From Polytrichum commune (lineage: Eukaryota > Streptophyta > Polytrichopsida > Polytrichales > Polytrichaceae), in assembly GCA_950295325.1 (NCBI GenBank), contig OX485807.1, positions 7,965,001-8,029,000 on the forward strand: DNA of 64,000 nt, read 5' to 3'. The notes under the pieces were generated by a model. It ran no database searches, was not told the DNA's origin, and was given only the letters and a program-made list of their open reading frames with translations. Below, in pieces: positions 43,858 to 55,320 of this stretch. Made by a program: the position numbers and the translations under genes. Within the stretch, counting starts at the first letter, position 1, and each line of letters opens with the position of its first letter.

Positions 43858-46788
43858 TCAAGGGAGACGTGGGAATTTGGAGAAGTCTGGGGGACGGCCC
43901 TCTAAGAAAGCGGTCTTCCCCTCCAAACCCTCCTCTGTGTGGTAGAATAGCAATGTTGCATTTCCCGCGAGCTCCTGCAATGAGAATGTCGAGCAATAAA
44001 TTTAGATAAACCAATAGTCTCCTAGTTGAAACACTGAGGAATGTCAGATGCATCAGTAGGAGCCCAGGGGGATCAATTCCACTCACTAGGATTTTGGGTG
44101 CGATAAAAGATAGGGTCCTAATTAATGTTTCAAACTAAAACTATAAAAGAAATTGAAAACATTTAGGGTGTTGAAAATTCATTTTTGGGCATAGACTATA
44201 TATATATTCCACGGATATCCTTCCGATATGCAAAGAATCCCATGAATATGCACGTTACATCACAGCTCCCCTGGAAATAGCCCATTATGTCAGGTGGTTT
44301 GTATTCTGCAAGAGAGTGACCCCCTTGGGAAAATTACCTGAAGACCAGCGTGGCCGTCTTCAACAGCATTTAGAGATGACTTGCAGAGACGAATGGCCAT
44401 GGGGCTGTTTCGCAGAATCTCGCGACACCATACCACTGTTTCCTCCTCCAGCTGCTCGAGCTGGAAGTTCACCCAGAGCAAGCAATATAAATATCCTTGT
44501 TAAGTATCGAGGTTCAGACAACACTTCCAGATAAAGGTAACCAGTAAAACACAAAAGAATAAAAATCAAGAGAGATGTTAATCCAAAGCTTTTTTTAAAT
44601 CACATACTCGTTTCAAAGCAATCAGAAACTAGAAAAATAGAAAACAATACACACATGTGGCAATATGATGAAAGAGTGTTGAAAATTTGCATTTGACATA
44701 AGCCCATGTACTGAGTATCTACATCAGGAAAATGTGAAGTCAGCGTGTACTGGTTTGATTGGCACTGAGGTGAAGTGAAGAAAGAGTGGCTCCAGATAAC
44801 ACCAAGAAACTTCTGAGTCTTGCGGAAAGTTTTTGGGGAGCAGTTGGAACTCACCGGTACAACTTTGTTGACAAGACCCATCTTGTCTGCTTCTTGTGCA
44901 GAGTAAAACTTTGCCAGAAACCACATCTCCCGGGCCTTCTTCTGGCCCACCTGCATGTTTCACAGCCCCAACTCAATCCTACCAAAGTGGAAAATGGAGA
45001 CGATGAGAAAGGTATCACTTCATTTTAACACCACAACTGTTCGTCCTTTTCTTCAATGGATACATGATGGTTTTGAAAATGAAAAAGATTTCCAATTTCA
45101 AGTTCTAGTGTATTGTCCTCCTACTGTAGTTGAGCATCATTCCAATTGTGATGAACTCCGTCCTTCCCTCGTAAAGGGGCTATATTGAAGATATTAATTA
45201 TACGTATTACGAATAGGACTGCAGAAAGATTTCCACAAGAGGTATGAAATATGACTCCAGAAAGAGAAGGAAGAATACCAGGCGTGCCATCATGCTGCAG
45301 CCATAGCCGGCATCAAAGCTTCCGACCTAAAATCACACCATCAAGGTGGTTAGGTTCCCAGCAAAAAGTCTAAACGGCAGTATTGCTACAAAAGCTTGTG
45401 CAATGTCACCATCTGATTACACGATTGGAACATCAAGGTTTTTCTTGGCACTAGGGAGTCTCAAGTCTTTCTATTCAATTGGACCATCAAGTTGATATTA
45501 GCCTCTATCTCAAAGAGACTACTGCACTCTTCTAACTTATATACTGCACTCACCTGCTTATACCACCTCGATGTACTTTTAGTCCCATTAGCCTTTTGGC
45601 TTCCCGGACATTGAAATCAATTTTACTTCATTGGAGGGATTACATGGATACCTTACCTTAGGCCCAGTTTGACCAAAAACTGCATTGTCTGCAGCAATGG
45701 TCAGGTCACACACCATGTGCAGTACGTGCCCTCCACCAACAGCGTAGCCTGCAACCTGAAAGGAGCCAACAAAGAAACCCACACACCTCAGTCTCTGATT
45801 CAAAGTCAAATTATTTCGAAGATTTTGTAACGTCGACCTACTGTAGGTTTCAGTGCAACTATGCATTCCCCATGCTATGTAAAAAATCTCTCAGAAAACA
45901 AGATGTGCAAATTGATCCTGAGTGCAAATTGATCCTGATTACCATTGCAATGACTGGCTTTGGTAACCGCCGAATTTGAACCTGCAAGAAAGAAATATAA
46001 AAACAGCCTTTAATAATATCCTCCATAACTAAATTAAAATCACTTGTACTTATCGATGTTCAGACAACACTTACAGAAAAAGGTACCAGTAAACCACAAA
46101 AAAAGAATCAAGAGAGATGGTTAGGTAATCGAAAGCCTTTACAGTTACATACTCAATACGAAGCAATCAAAAGGAAGCAGTTAAAAAATAGAATGAAATA
46201 GAAATCAGATCACATAGGCTGTGGTGTCTGCATCCGAAAACTCTAACGGGTACCTGAACATCAAGGATGTTGAGGCGGCCGACATTGTCATCTCCGACAT
46301 ATCCATGTTTACCCCGCACTGCTTGATCTCCGCCACTACAGAAAGCCTCAGTTCCCTGCAAACATTGTTGAGCATAGTATTACTTGAAATGAGATGATTT
46401 TTTTTCTTGAATTCAACACCTCTTAAAAACATGTGAGAAATTGAGCAAAGAAGAACTGGGGCCAGGAAAAATAGGAGGGACATGCAAGCACCTTGCCTGT
46501 GAAGATGATCACGCCTACTTGCGGGTCATCACGGGCCAAATCGAACGCACGCTTCAGTTCCCCCACTGTCAGTGGCCGAAATGCGTTCCTTCTTTCTGGC
46601 CTGTTGATGGTAATCTGCCCAAAAAATCACACCCCTTGTTGAATTTGCTAAATTTCTTCATAAACCCTGCACTTCCATCAAAATGTTCTTCGCAGAGTGT
46701 AATATTTCTTAAGATGGTGCGACAACTGCTCTGTAAGCTGCCTTCGCATATCCTTACAGAGAATCCTCGGCCGGACAGCCCACTTAAA

Positions 46789-46846
<58 letters not shown>

Positions 46847-47471
46847 GCACTTTGCTCTCTTTCACCTTAAAAACGGCCAATTCACAACAACAAGAGATTG
46901 AATTTCACAATTCCCAGTGGATTCGACACCAAAAATTTCTTATAGTCACTTTTATAGAAGAAGAAGAAGGAGAAGAAGAGATTGGAGACACTGCCAACAA
47001 ATGCTGTTGATAAGACTGCAGAGAGCAGATAATTCACACTTGGCCGCGAATTTGGCACTAAAAAAATATAACATTAACGAAAAGGAGAAGAAGAAGAAGA
47101 AGAAGAAGATGGAAGCACTGCTGACAATGCTGTTGATAAGACTGCAGAGGACGGATATTTCTCACTTTGCAGGGAATTTGGCACCGAAAAAACCTTAAGC
47201 TCACCTTAGCAATACCCTCGGATTCCGATTTTTCGTACAAGATGTCACGAAACTCCTCCTGGCCGGAGGGCAGAGCGACAGAGACCCAGACCGGGAGCTC
47301 CCTGGACACCTTGCCATGCACTCTCTCGTAGCTGCTGAGTTTGCGAGCTCCGTTACCCAAGCAGATGAGTCTGGTGAGCGAAGACTCAGAGGGCGATGCT
47401 TCGGGCGCAAGGTGGCGGACTATGGTGGCCAGACGCTGCGAGGCCCGCAATTGAGAGTCTGAGTCCGCCAT
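43858..47471 (-). CDS. MENB: 1,4-dihydroxy-2-naphthoyl-CoA synthase (naphthoate synthase)
   Basis: Nine exons with GT/AG borders, all phase 0, give 337 aa: 47471-47205, 46614-46492, 46355-46254, 45981-45943, 45755-45657, 45326-45279, 44950-44855, 44460-44338 and 43974-43858. MenB closes the naphthoquinone ring of phylloquinone (vitamin K1). Crotonase-fold motifs are present: [29 protein letters not shown] (oxyanion hole) and VGSFDAGYG, then the C-terminal [19 protein letters not shown] has Gly, not Asp, which is the bicarbonate-dependent type I form. RLATIVRHL at residues 13-21 fits PTS2 (RLx5HL), so the enzyme should go to peroxisomes, as in Arabidopsis. The start was chosen at MADSDSQ because plant homologues start MADS; an in-frame ATG at 47,603 would add a low-complexity CT-repeat peptide. 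The gene looks complete and functional. Confidence 0.96.
46792..46843. repeat. (CT)n microsatellite in MenB intron 1
   Basis: About 26 CT units. Translations across it (SLSLSL or RERERE) are artefacts. Confidence 0.95.
46955..47195. repeat. two copies of a GAA-tailed repeat in MenB intron 1
   Basis: Two units, near 46,955-47,060 and 47,080-47,195, each run (GAA)n, then ACTGC, AATGCTGTTGATAA, GACTGCAGAG, TCACACTT or TCACTTTG, and GAATTTGGCACC. A third, partial unit lies upstream of the gene at about 47,985-48,050. Confidence 0.75.
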
Positions 47472-47497
47472 AGCCACCTTGGAGTGCAACTTCGGTG

Positions 47498-47498
<1 letters not shown>

Positions 47499-47522
<24 letters not shown>
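47499..47522. repeat. (CT)n tract in MenB 5' leader
   Basis: About 12 CT units just upstream of the chosen ATG. CT-rich leaders are common in plant 5' UTRs. Confidence 0.85.
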
Positions 47523-47529
<7 letters not shown>

Positions 47530-47599
47530 CTTCGCCTTCCCAATCCAAACCTTATCCTCTTCTCATCCAAACCTATTTTTATAGGATTCAAAGAATCCG

Positions 47600-48180
47600 C
47601 CATTTTTCATCCATTTTCCTCATATGATTATGTGCACATGTGTCACCGGATTCCACAACTTCGGGGGCGTTAAGATGATTTGTGTCTCAGGACTTTGAAG
47701 GGATGTTGAAATTGAATCCAACCCATGAGGTTTGGGATTTGACAGAGGCTGGCTGGGGCGCGGTTCAAGAAGAGAGGGATTCACCGAAGGTACACTTTTC
47801 ATCCATTCTCCGATTTTCCCGATTTCCCCGATTTCGTGTGCACAAGTGTTACCAGATTCCACCACCTCGGGAGCATTATAATTTAACAGCCCATCAATCC
47901 ATCAAATTGGGCATTGTACGCTCGATGAAGTCGAATTCAACCCATCAATACATTCGGCAGCAGAAAAATCTGAAGGTCACGGAAGAAAGAAGAAGAAGAA
48001 GATTGGAGGCACTGCTAACAATGCTGCCGATAAAACTGCAGAATTGGGGATTGATCGGTTGATGAAATGTATTGATGGGTTGGGCACTGTAGGGTTGATT
48101 TAATTGATTTAACCCATAAGCTTCGGGATGGACACAGGCTGGGTCGAGGTAGAAGACGAGAAGGAATGGCTGCTTGAGGT
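47600..48180. repeat. duplicated module upstream of MenB
   Basis: Two diverged copies (about 47,600-47,790 and 47,790-48,180) share TTTTCATCCATT, GTGTYACCRGATTCCAC, TCGGG, AACCCAT, GGGAT and CACAGGCTGG or AGAGGCTGG. The second copy ends exactly where the U2 sequence at 48,181 begins. Confidence 0.6.
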
Positions 48181-48386
48181 GTACCTTTCTCGGCCTTTTG
48201 GCTAAGATCAAGTGTAGTATCTGTTCTTATCAGTTTAATATCTGATACGAGGCTCATCGGGTCTCATGATATTAATCTAATTTTTTCTTGGGTGCGGTTC
48301 CAAGTGGCAGCTTGCTGCCAGGATCCGTGTGTGTCGCCGAGGTATTGCACTACCTCCTTGGCAGGCGCAACCCTCTCCCTTTGGGA
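48181..48386 (+). ncRNA. second U2 snRNA copy, probably promoterless
   Basis: It starts GTACCTTTCTCGGCC (G replaces the usual first A), followed by the same conserved 5' half as the copy at 42.9 kb. The stem loop tolerates G-U pairs, the Sm-like site is TAATTTTTTC, and GGCAGCTTGCTGCC and GAGGTATTGCACTACCTC form better hairpins than in the other copy. No TATA element or USE-like motif lies in the preceding 100 bp, which is instead the repeat module next to it. The RNA body is therefore well preserved but a promoter is missing, which suggests a retroposed or displaced copy. Confidence 0.75.
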
Positions 48387-49648
48387 TTCCAAATACATCG
48401 AAAATGGGAAGTTGTACACCTGTTAGGTCCTAATCTATTAATCATTTGAGCAGTTTTGATTCTTGGTGAAAGGTGGATTGATCACTGTACGAAAGAAGTT
48501 CTTGCACATCTGCCATACGTGCAAGGTAAGTTATGTGGGCCTTATGTGGTCACTCTTCTTAATCAAAAACCTAGGTTTGAGTGGTGTTTTCTTGAGGGCT
48601 CAAAATGTGGACACCACCATTCTAGGTTCTATAGCAAACACAATTGGGACTCGGCCCTATATAATCGTTCAAGTAGAAAGAGAATCTTCATTATGCACTC
48701 TTTTGACTTTTGCATCTCTACACGTATTCTAAACTTGAAATGAAAATCTTCGCGATTCACCATTGTAACTCGATGACTTGATGAGAGAAATCCTGATCCA
48801 ATCCAGCAGTTAGAAATGCATGCAGAGTTGGAAGTGCCCACAAAGAGGGCCCACATACCTGTGACTCTGCATTTGACTACTGTCCCAACCAATTGGGCCA
48901 TTTGGATGGAATTCAGCCAAGCAGGTGCACCCTTTGACCCTCCAATACAGGGGCCATGTTAGAGCCCTAAACCTAAGTTGTGTATGAATTTTAGTTAACA
49001 GCGTTGTGATTAGCAGGTGATTAGAAATTCTGTGTGAGTTACTGCCAAGTAAGACAGATCGATTAGTCTTCTTCCTCTCAAATTCTGCTGTGTGTGAACA
49101 CTCTTGATTCAATTGAAAAAACCTTGGTGGTGCAACTGAGCCCTTCCCCATCTGCCACCTCTTAGCTCACTTGACATGATCTTGCCATTGCCTTCATTTT
49201 TTCGGAATTCCATACGCTGAAGGTGGTATAGACATGATTAAGAATTCACAATCTCAGGCAGATTTCAGGAAATTTTGAGCAGCATGAAACTTTAGTACAT
49301 CTGCTTATTAGGGTTGGAAGAAAACACCAATGTCATTTCCAGCGTTTTAAAGTTGCGGGTTACAGTAGCAAATGTGAGCAATTTTACCGACTTGAATGTT
49401 GTTTGATTAAGCATAAGTTGGTTATTTTGAAGTGTATTTGGAGCAAGGTAAGGAAGAATGTGCTCATATCTCTGCACACATTTCCATGTGTCGAATTGCA
49501 AGAATGAGGAGTACATACGGAAGCAAAACCGAGACGCACGTGCACATTCGTTTATGCGCGAGGGCGTAATTGGTCAAGTGAAGAGTCCTCATGGCAATCC
49601 CATCAAATCCGTAAGTATGCTTACCCTAATTCTGTTCAGAAAGACGTC
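48387..49648. other. intergenic with dispersed-repeat copy 5
   Basis: About 48,540-48,850 belongs to the dispersed family (CACCATTCTAGGTTC, CTTTTGCATCTC, GTTGGAAGTGCCCACAA). The rest up to the acylphosphatase start is unassigned and may include its 5' leader. Confidence 0.5.
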
Positions 49649-50214
49649 ATGGATAGTGGAAATAGCAATGCCACGTTACAGAATTCAATGTCGGCACAAG
49701 CTTCCCAATTCCAATGTGCACAAGATATACATGCGACATCTTGCTTCCTTGATTTGTCGTGGTTGAGGAGATTTCTGAGTGATAAAGAGGAAACTATCAC
49801 CAGTGAGGATGATGTCATTGATCTTGTAATGTATTGATTGACAAAGTTTTCCCTCTGTTGTTGTTTCTGAATTGGTTATGGGTCAACCCACAGGTGCATG
49901 TGAGGATCACAGGGAAAGTGCAAGGATGCTACTTCCGGAAATGGTCAAGGGAGCAAGCCAAACAAATGACCATCAATGGGTGGATCCGAAACTGTAAAGA
50001 TGGGTCAGTGGAGGCAGTGTTCTCAGGGAGGCCAGCTGCAGTAGACAGCATGCTTGAGCAGTGCAAAATCGGGCCAGGGCGTGCCCGTGTGGTTAACATG
50101 GAAGTGGAAGTCTGTGAGCAACCTCGTGGGGTGGGCTTTAAACAATTAGCCGACTACAAGTATGTGGAAACAATCTCCTGGAAATATGGCTGCTACTTTC
50201 ATCTTCAGCACTAA
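49649..50214 (+). CDS. acylphosphatase
   Basis: Two exons (49,649-49,825 and 49,894-50,214) in phase 0, with a 68-bp intron bounded by GTAATG and CACAG, give 165 aa. The domain in exon 2 shows VRITGKVQGCYFRKW, then GWIRNCKDGSVEAVFSG. Arg74 of YFRK and Asn92 of WIRN correspond to the catalytic Arg and Asn of acylphosphatases, which hydrolyse carboxyl-phosphate bonds (for example acetyl or 1,3-bisphosphoglycerate phosphate). The domain normally spans about 95 aa. Here a 59-aa hydrophilic N-terminal extension and a short C-terminal tail (about 20 aa) are added. The extension has no clear targeting signal, so location is unknown. The start is the first ATG of the open exon; additional 5' exons cannot be excluded. 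Confidence 0.88.
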
Positions 50215-52122
50215 CATCACATTCTTAAGTAGCCTATTTAAGTTTCAATGCAAATGGAATTATATATCAGATAATCATAATAACCTAAGAATGGTTCCAT
50301 TGGGATGCACCTCTTCAATTGAATGTCGGTAGATGGAAGATGGTTGTGTCTGAAGATGGGCAAAAATATGCTTTAAGTATGCATATGACAAAATGCACAG
50401 ATAGGATTTATAACAACTTGACGAAAATACCTTAGCCCTCTGGTTGAAAAGAAAAACGCTACTTAGTTGCCGTGATGCACGTTTCTATAAATAGACGGTA
50501 TTCTCATCAACCTGACAACCAACGTCTTATCTTAAAAGCTCTGCACCCACAAAAGCATTTGATAAGCATTTTGATTCTCCCATGAGATGTCACAAAGATT
50601 TTAGTAGACTATATGTATGTGAGCAGTATTATTCTTATGAACTGGGTCATCCTCTGCCACTACACCTTGAGTGTGTATTCCTTGACTCCAACATTTAGCA
50701 TACATATGTTAACTATTGTAATACTGTAAGTCTCATTAGATTTAACAGAGAAGTAACTCGTGCACTTGTATGGTGGACCATGCACCAGCGGTGAAGCAGC
50801 AGTGTCTTCTTCAGAGGTATCTCACATCCATAACATTATTTAGTTGAGTATGTACGTTGAGTGGGGCCTGGAATAAGCCAAATTCTATTGGAAATCATAG
50901 TCTATTCATTCTCACAGCATACCACTGCATTGGTAGATTCAAGTCGAAAAACTCAGGTGATGCAATGTACTGTTATTATAACAATGGAACGGCTAATAGC
51001 CGTTGAATAATCTTATGTCCCCAACAGAAATGGTTTTGTAAATTTCATGTTGCAGCTATATATGTACCTTGGAAAATTTCTCAATTGCCATCGTACTTGA
51101 ATGTCTAATTGCGTGGTGGCTTTGGTGGTGGGGTCAAGATCAATTAGACCTTGAAGAAACTTAATGTTCAAGAAATTTAACTCCATACTGTCTGCTTTTG
51201 TCGTGTACTGGTGCAGGAATCTGGAAGGACATCAGGTGCAATGGGGGAACCCTCCAAGACCATGTCTTTGTAGGAATTCCTTGCGTTTATTGTCTTTATA
51301 TACTTAGGTGCGAATCTTAAATTTGCCTTACTATACCCTGTACGTTGTCGACTGGTATTGACTCGACATGTATGATATCCTTTCCTGGCCAGCTGCTTGC
51401 GTCCTTTCGAGCTTGTCCACACTCATTGGTATGTCCGTGGACAATAAACGCAAAGCTTAGTTGCTTGTCTTCTTTAGTAATCTCACCGTGGTTCAACGGT
51501 CTCGGGTTTACGCCACTCTCACTCTTCTGATGTATTTCGTCGTCGAAAGTAAGTTGGATTAGGCTGCCAAATTGCATCGTTTTTTTCCTGCAACGTGAAT
51601 CCATCGTATTGTTGTCAATGAGTATTGTTGTCAATGAGTATCGGACTAATGTAAGGCTGCGGATAATTAAACGTGAGTGGTTTTTAATTGAGGTAGGTTG
51701 AGTTCTCATGTCTGTCACAGCGCTCAAATAGCGCTAAAACTTTTTCGTCATATGTGAATGTTCTGTTTAAATCCCTCGAATCCAAACTTGCAACGAAGGG
51801 CCAGTATGCTATTCCGTACTAACACAGCAATACGGGAGGTTCTGAGATACATTTCCTGTTTCAAGCGATCTCTTTGATGTCACAGAGTGCAGTAATTTGA
51901 AACATGATCCCAATCCCAAATATATGGAGAATTGATCCCAAACCACTGTAGAGAACGGAAGATTCTAATATCATCCTTCATGTTGATTTCCTTCGGATTC
52001 TTTATTGATTGAAACATATTCAAACTCATTCGGCAGATCTGTAACTAGCGATCGAATCTTCCGGTGCATAATCCTAAGCAGGAGACAACACGATCAAACA
52101 GGGCGTTGAATAAGGCGTAAAT
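50215..52122. other. intergenic, no gene recognised
   Basis: The first part is probably the acylphosphatase 3' UTR. The minus frame at 51,317-51,727 (136 codons) has no recognisable motif and no splice context. Nothing else could be supported. Confidence 0.45.
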
Positions 52123-53600
52123 TATTGCAACCCTTTCGAGGTTCTTTGTTCAGAAGGTTCACAAGATCCCGGAGGGGTTTACGTTTCTCTGGCCACACCA
52201 CAAAACATCTCAAGCCATTGCCGTGGTGTTTCAAGCCCGGCCGCCAGGATGCTCTGCCTAAGAGATGAGGCAATGCAGTGTATCAATTCCTCAGCACTCT
52301 GCCATGCATAACGGTTTCTAACAAGCCTACACAAAATAGTCTAGCAACGGCACCATGAATGCGGCAGCTGTCACTCCGCTGAGTATTGACTGCATATCAT
52401 AGACATCATTCGCAATGTGTGCACATTTCTATCAATGTCAACCACGGGAAAATAAAGTAGAGTTCAGATGTAAATTATTGCAACCCTTTCGAGGTTCTCA
52501 GATCAGAGGATTCACTAGATCCCGGAGGGGTTTACGTTGCTCTAGCCCCACCACAAAACATCTCGAGCCATTGCCATAGTGTTTCAAGCCTAGCCGCCAG
52601 GATGCTCTGCCTAGGAGATGAGGCAATGTAATGCATCAATATCATCAATCCCAAGCAATGTATAACTGTACCATGCAGAAGCTTCCGAACATCGCTACGT
52701 GGTCGGCAACACGAAAGCGTCGGCTGTCAGATCTGACCGAAAGCACGAGTGCTAGACCTCCGCTGAGCATTAACTGCATACCATAGATATCATCCGCAAC
52801 GTTTCCAGCAAAAACACACAAAGGAAAAGGGTATTGCAACCCTTTCGAGGTTCGTAGATCAGAAAACTTGCAAGACACCGGAGGGGTTTACATTATTCTG
52901 CCTACACCATAAAACATCTCTCAAGCCATAGATCTAGAAGCGGTGTTTCAAACCCGGATACCAGGATGCCCTGCCTAGGAGATGATGCATTGGATCAATG
53001 CTTGCACTCTCGATATTTCATGCAGACAGATTTCCAACATCACTACACGGTCAGACAAGATCACTACACGGCCATAGTTACAATGGCACGAAGTTTGCGT
53101 CAGCTGTCAGTTCTAGCCCAAAGCACGAATGCTAGACCTCCGCTGAGTATTGACTGCATATCATTAACATCATCCGCAATGTATGTGCACAATCCTAGAA
53201 GTTAGGTACAGGAAAAGGAAATTGAACTATTACAACCCTTTCGAGGTTCTTAGATCACAAGGGTCACTAGATCCCGGAGGGGTTCACATCGTTCTGGCCT
53301 CACCACAAAACATCTCAAGCCATCGCCATGGTGTTTCAAGCCCGGCCGCCAGCATGCTCTGCCTAGGAGATGAGGCATTGGATCAATTCCTACACCATAT
53401 GTCGTATAGAAACATTCCGAACACCACTACATGGTATATAAGCAACGGCACCACGAATGCGTCAGCTGTCAGTTCTGGCCCAAAGCACGAATGCTAGACC
53501 TCCGCTGAGTATTGACTGCATATCATATACATCATACGCACAGCCCGTGCTCACTGCAAACTTTTCCAAATGCATTGAACACCAAGAACCAAACACCCAA
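52123..53600 (+). repeat. tandem array of four 355-400-bp units
   Basis: Unit starts marked by ATTRCAACCCTTTCGAGGTT fall at about 52,123, 52,477, 52,832 and 53,229. Each unit repeats the order GGAGGGGTT, ACAAAACATCTC, AAGCCAT, GTGTTTCAAGCC, CCAGGATGC (CCAGCATGC in unit 4), CTGCCTA, CCGCTGAG, ATTGACTGCATA. Identity looks like 75-85%. Open frames across the units do not stay open from unit to unit, so it is not a protein repeat. No 5S, tRNA or snoRNA structure was recognised. Confidence 0.85.
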
Positions 53601-54906
53601 TCTCCTTACACAAAACAAAAGAAGCGATTCACTCGATCGACGCACAGGAGGAGCACACTGGAAGACGAAAGAGGAACACAAAGGAAGAGATGAGGAATGC
53701 AGGAGTGCCGGGGCCTATTTGTTGGATTTCAGGCGTCGTAAATTCGTTTCTCAAATCCGTCAAGGAAGACAGTTAGGTTAGGGTTTCGGATGGTAAGTAA
53801 GTAACTGTATGACTTCGTTATGAGGATTTCGGTGGGATTCCAAACAGAGTTCTCGATCGTAGCCAATACTGTAGTTGTCAATCGATTTTCATGACGTGTC
53901 TATTTCTAATTGGATTTATGGAGACGCATTATCAACCAATGACAATGTCATAACCCTCTAAGTATTATGTCTGGTAATGGACATATGCCGTCCTCTTATT
54001 GGTTGTTATTAGGCACCACAATTTATCTCGTGTGCTCCCGGTTTGGGCTTGGGCGAACGAGCATGTATGGGTTGATTCACCCAAATCCCGGTTTGGTAGG
54101 TTTAGCACTTACTAAGCTTATGGAAAGGCTCCTCACATTCATTAAACTACATTGAATTGTTTTATTAGTGTGGGTTACCATTTGGAGTTACGCATTGCTA
54201 TAGATTGTTATTGAGCATATGGTTTTCTACTCAAACTACATAAATAATTAGTGTGCACATCAAAGAGTGTAATATACTTGGTAAAAAAAGGAGAATTTCA
54301 ATGAACACTTGAAGCAACATTGAACTCCAACCAAAAACCCACACTGATAGGATAATTTACTGTAGTTTGTAAGCAACAAGAAATGTGAAGGTTTCCAACA
54401 TAATGTGAAGCGCTTGATCAATAATTTCACTTTGGTCACTATTTGAAACACCCATAGGGTGTGCCGATGTGAGAAGGGGTTTTTTTTATTTATGAAGTCA
54501 TAAGAAATAGAGAAAAAAAGAATTCCTATTGGTTGTGACGTCGTTTTACCATGCCAACCATATGCATGAAGAACCACATATTATTAATGAATAAGTTTGG
54601 CATGCCATGTGAACCCAAAGACAATTGGCTTAAACCCTCAAATCATATCCATATGATCTCTAGATTCTCCTTGTAATTGTTTGCATTCAAACAAGGCTTA
54701 AAATAAGAAAAATCACATCTTCCTCTCTTGAGTAATTATATTACCCACTTGCAAGGGACTTGCAAGTAAACTTCAACCATGATGTTGATAGTTGTTAAAG
54801 CGCTTTGTTGAAGTCGAAAGGGGGCTCACGAGGGGGCTATTGAAGTTGACCCCAACCTTAGAGGTTATGTTGTGTTAGGATGAGAATCCAATGAAACTCT
54901 AATCAA
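53601..54906. other. intergenic, possible leader of a lost gene
   Basis: Near 53,740-53,800 the order GGTTAGGGTTTCGG and then GGTAAGTAAGTA looks like a leader exon with a splice donor, but no coding exon was found downstream. The short frames here are not convincing. Confidence 0.35.
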
Positions 54907-54955
54907 TCATAATATGGGATTTGTGACGAGGAAGATAATTAAATCTTTTATCTTA

Positions 54956-55320
54956 TTATGTTTGAAAGTTTCGTAACGATCGATGACCATGTTGAACTCC
55001 ACATTCAGACATCCAACAATAAAGTGCATAAAATGGTACAACCCCACCTTGCGGGTCCTTGATATTCTGAAGCATTTCCAAAAGAATGATATAATGCCGA
55101 ACTGTAGAATCATGCGGCTGCTTCTTGGCTGCAACCACAAAAACTGGATTTTCTCATCATTGCTGAAATAGTGAAAGCCCACGACTTTCACAATATGAAG
55201 ATATTTTGTAATAAAATCTAAACCCCATACAGTGCGTGACAAATCGCACAATGTTGAGATTGCTGTACTGCCGAAAGCTTTGAACAATGTATTCAAAAGC
55301 TCAATCAATCGTCCAGACAA
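54956..55320 (-). pseudogene. relic of an unidentified protein gene
   Basis: Two overlapping minus-strand frames have protein-like composition. The first runs from 55,320 (RLIELLNTLFKAFGSTA, then TKYLHIVKVVGFHYF, then NDEKIQF). The second takes over near 55,138 (AAKKQPHDSTVRHYIILLEM, then DPQGGVVPFYALYCWMSE). One shift near 55,140 would join them. I do not recognise the parent. The clean change of frame and absence of a start argue for a gene fragment. Confidence 0.4.

Noticed and set aside
46569-46880. Frames rich in RE/SL repeats on both strands
   Set aside because: They are translations of the (CT)n microsatellite in MenB intron 1.
47058-47603. 181-aa frame as the MenB N-terminal exon in full
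   Set aside because: Only the part 47,471-47,205 fits. The 5' extension is CT-repeat peptide, and the part past 47,205 is intron.
52123-53600. Array as 5S rDNA, snoRNA cluster or repeat protein
   Set aside because: There is no 5S sequence. C and D boxes are present in only one unit and misplaced. Frames are not kept between units.
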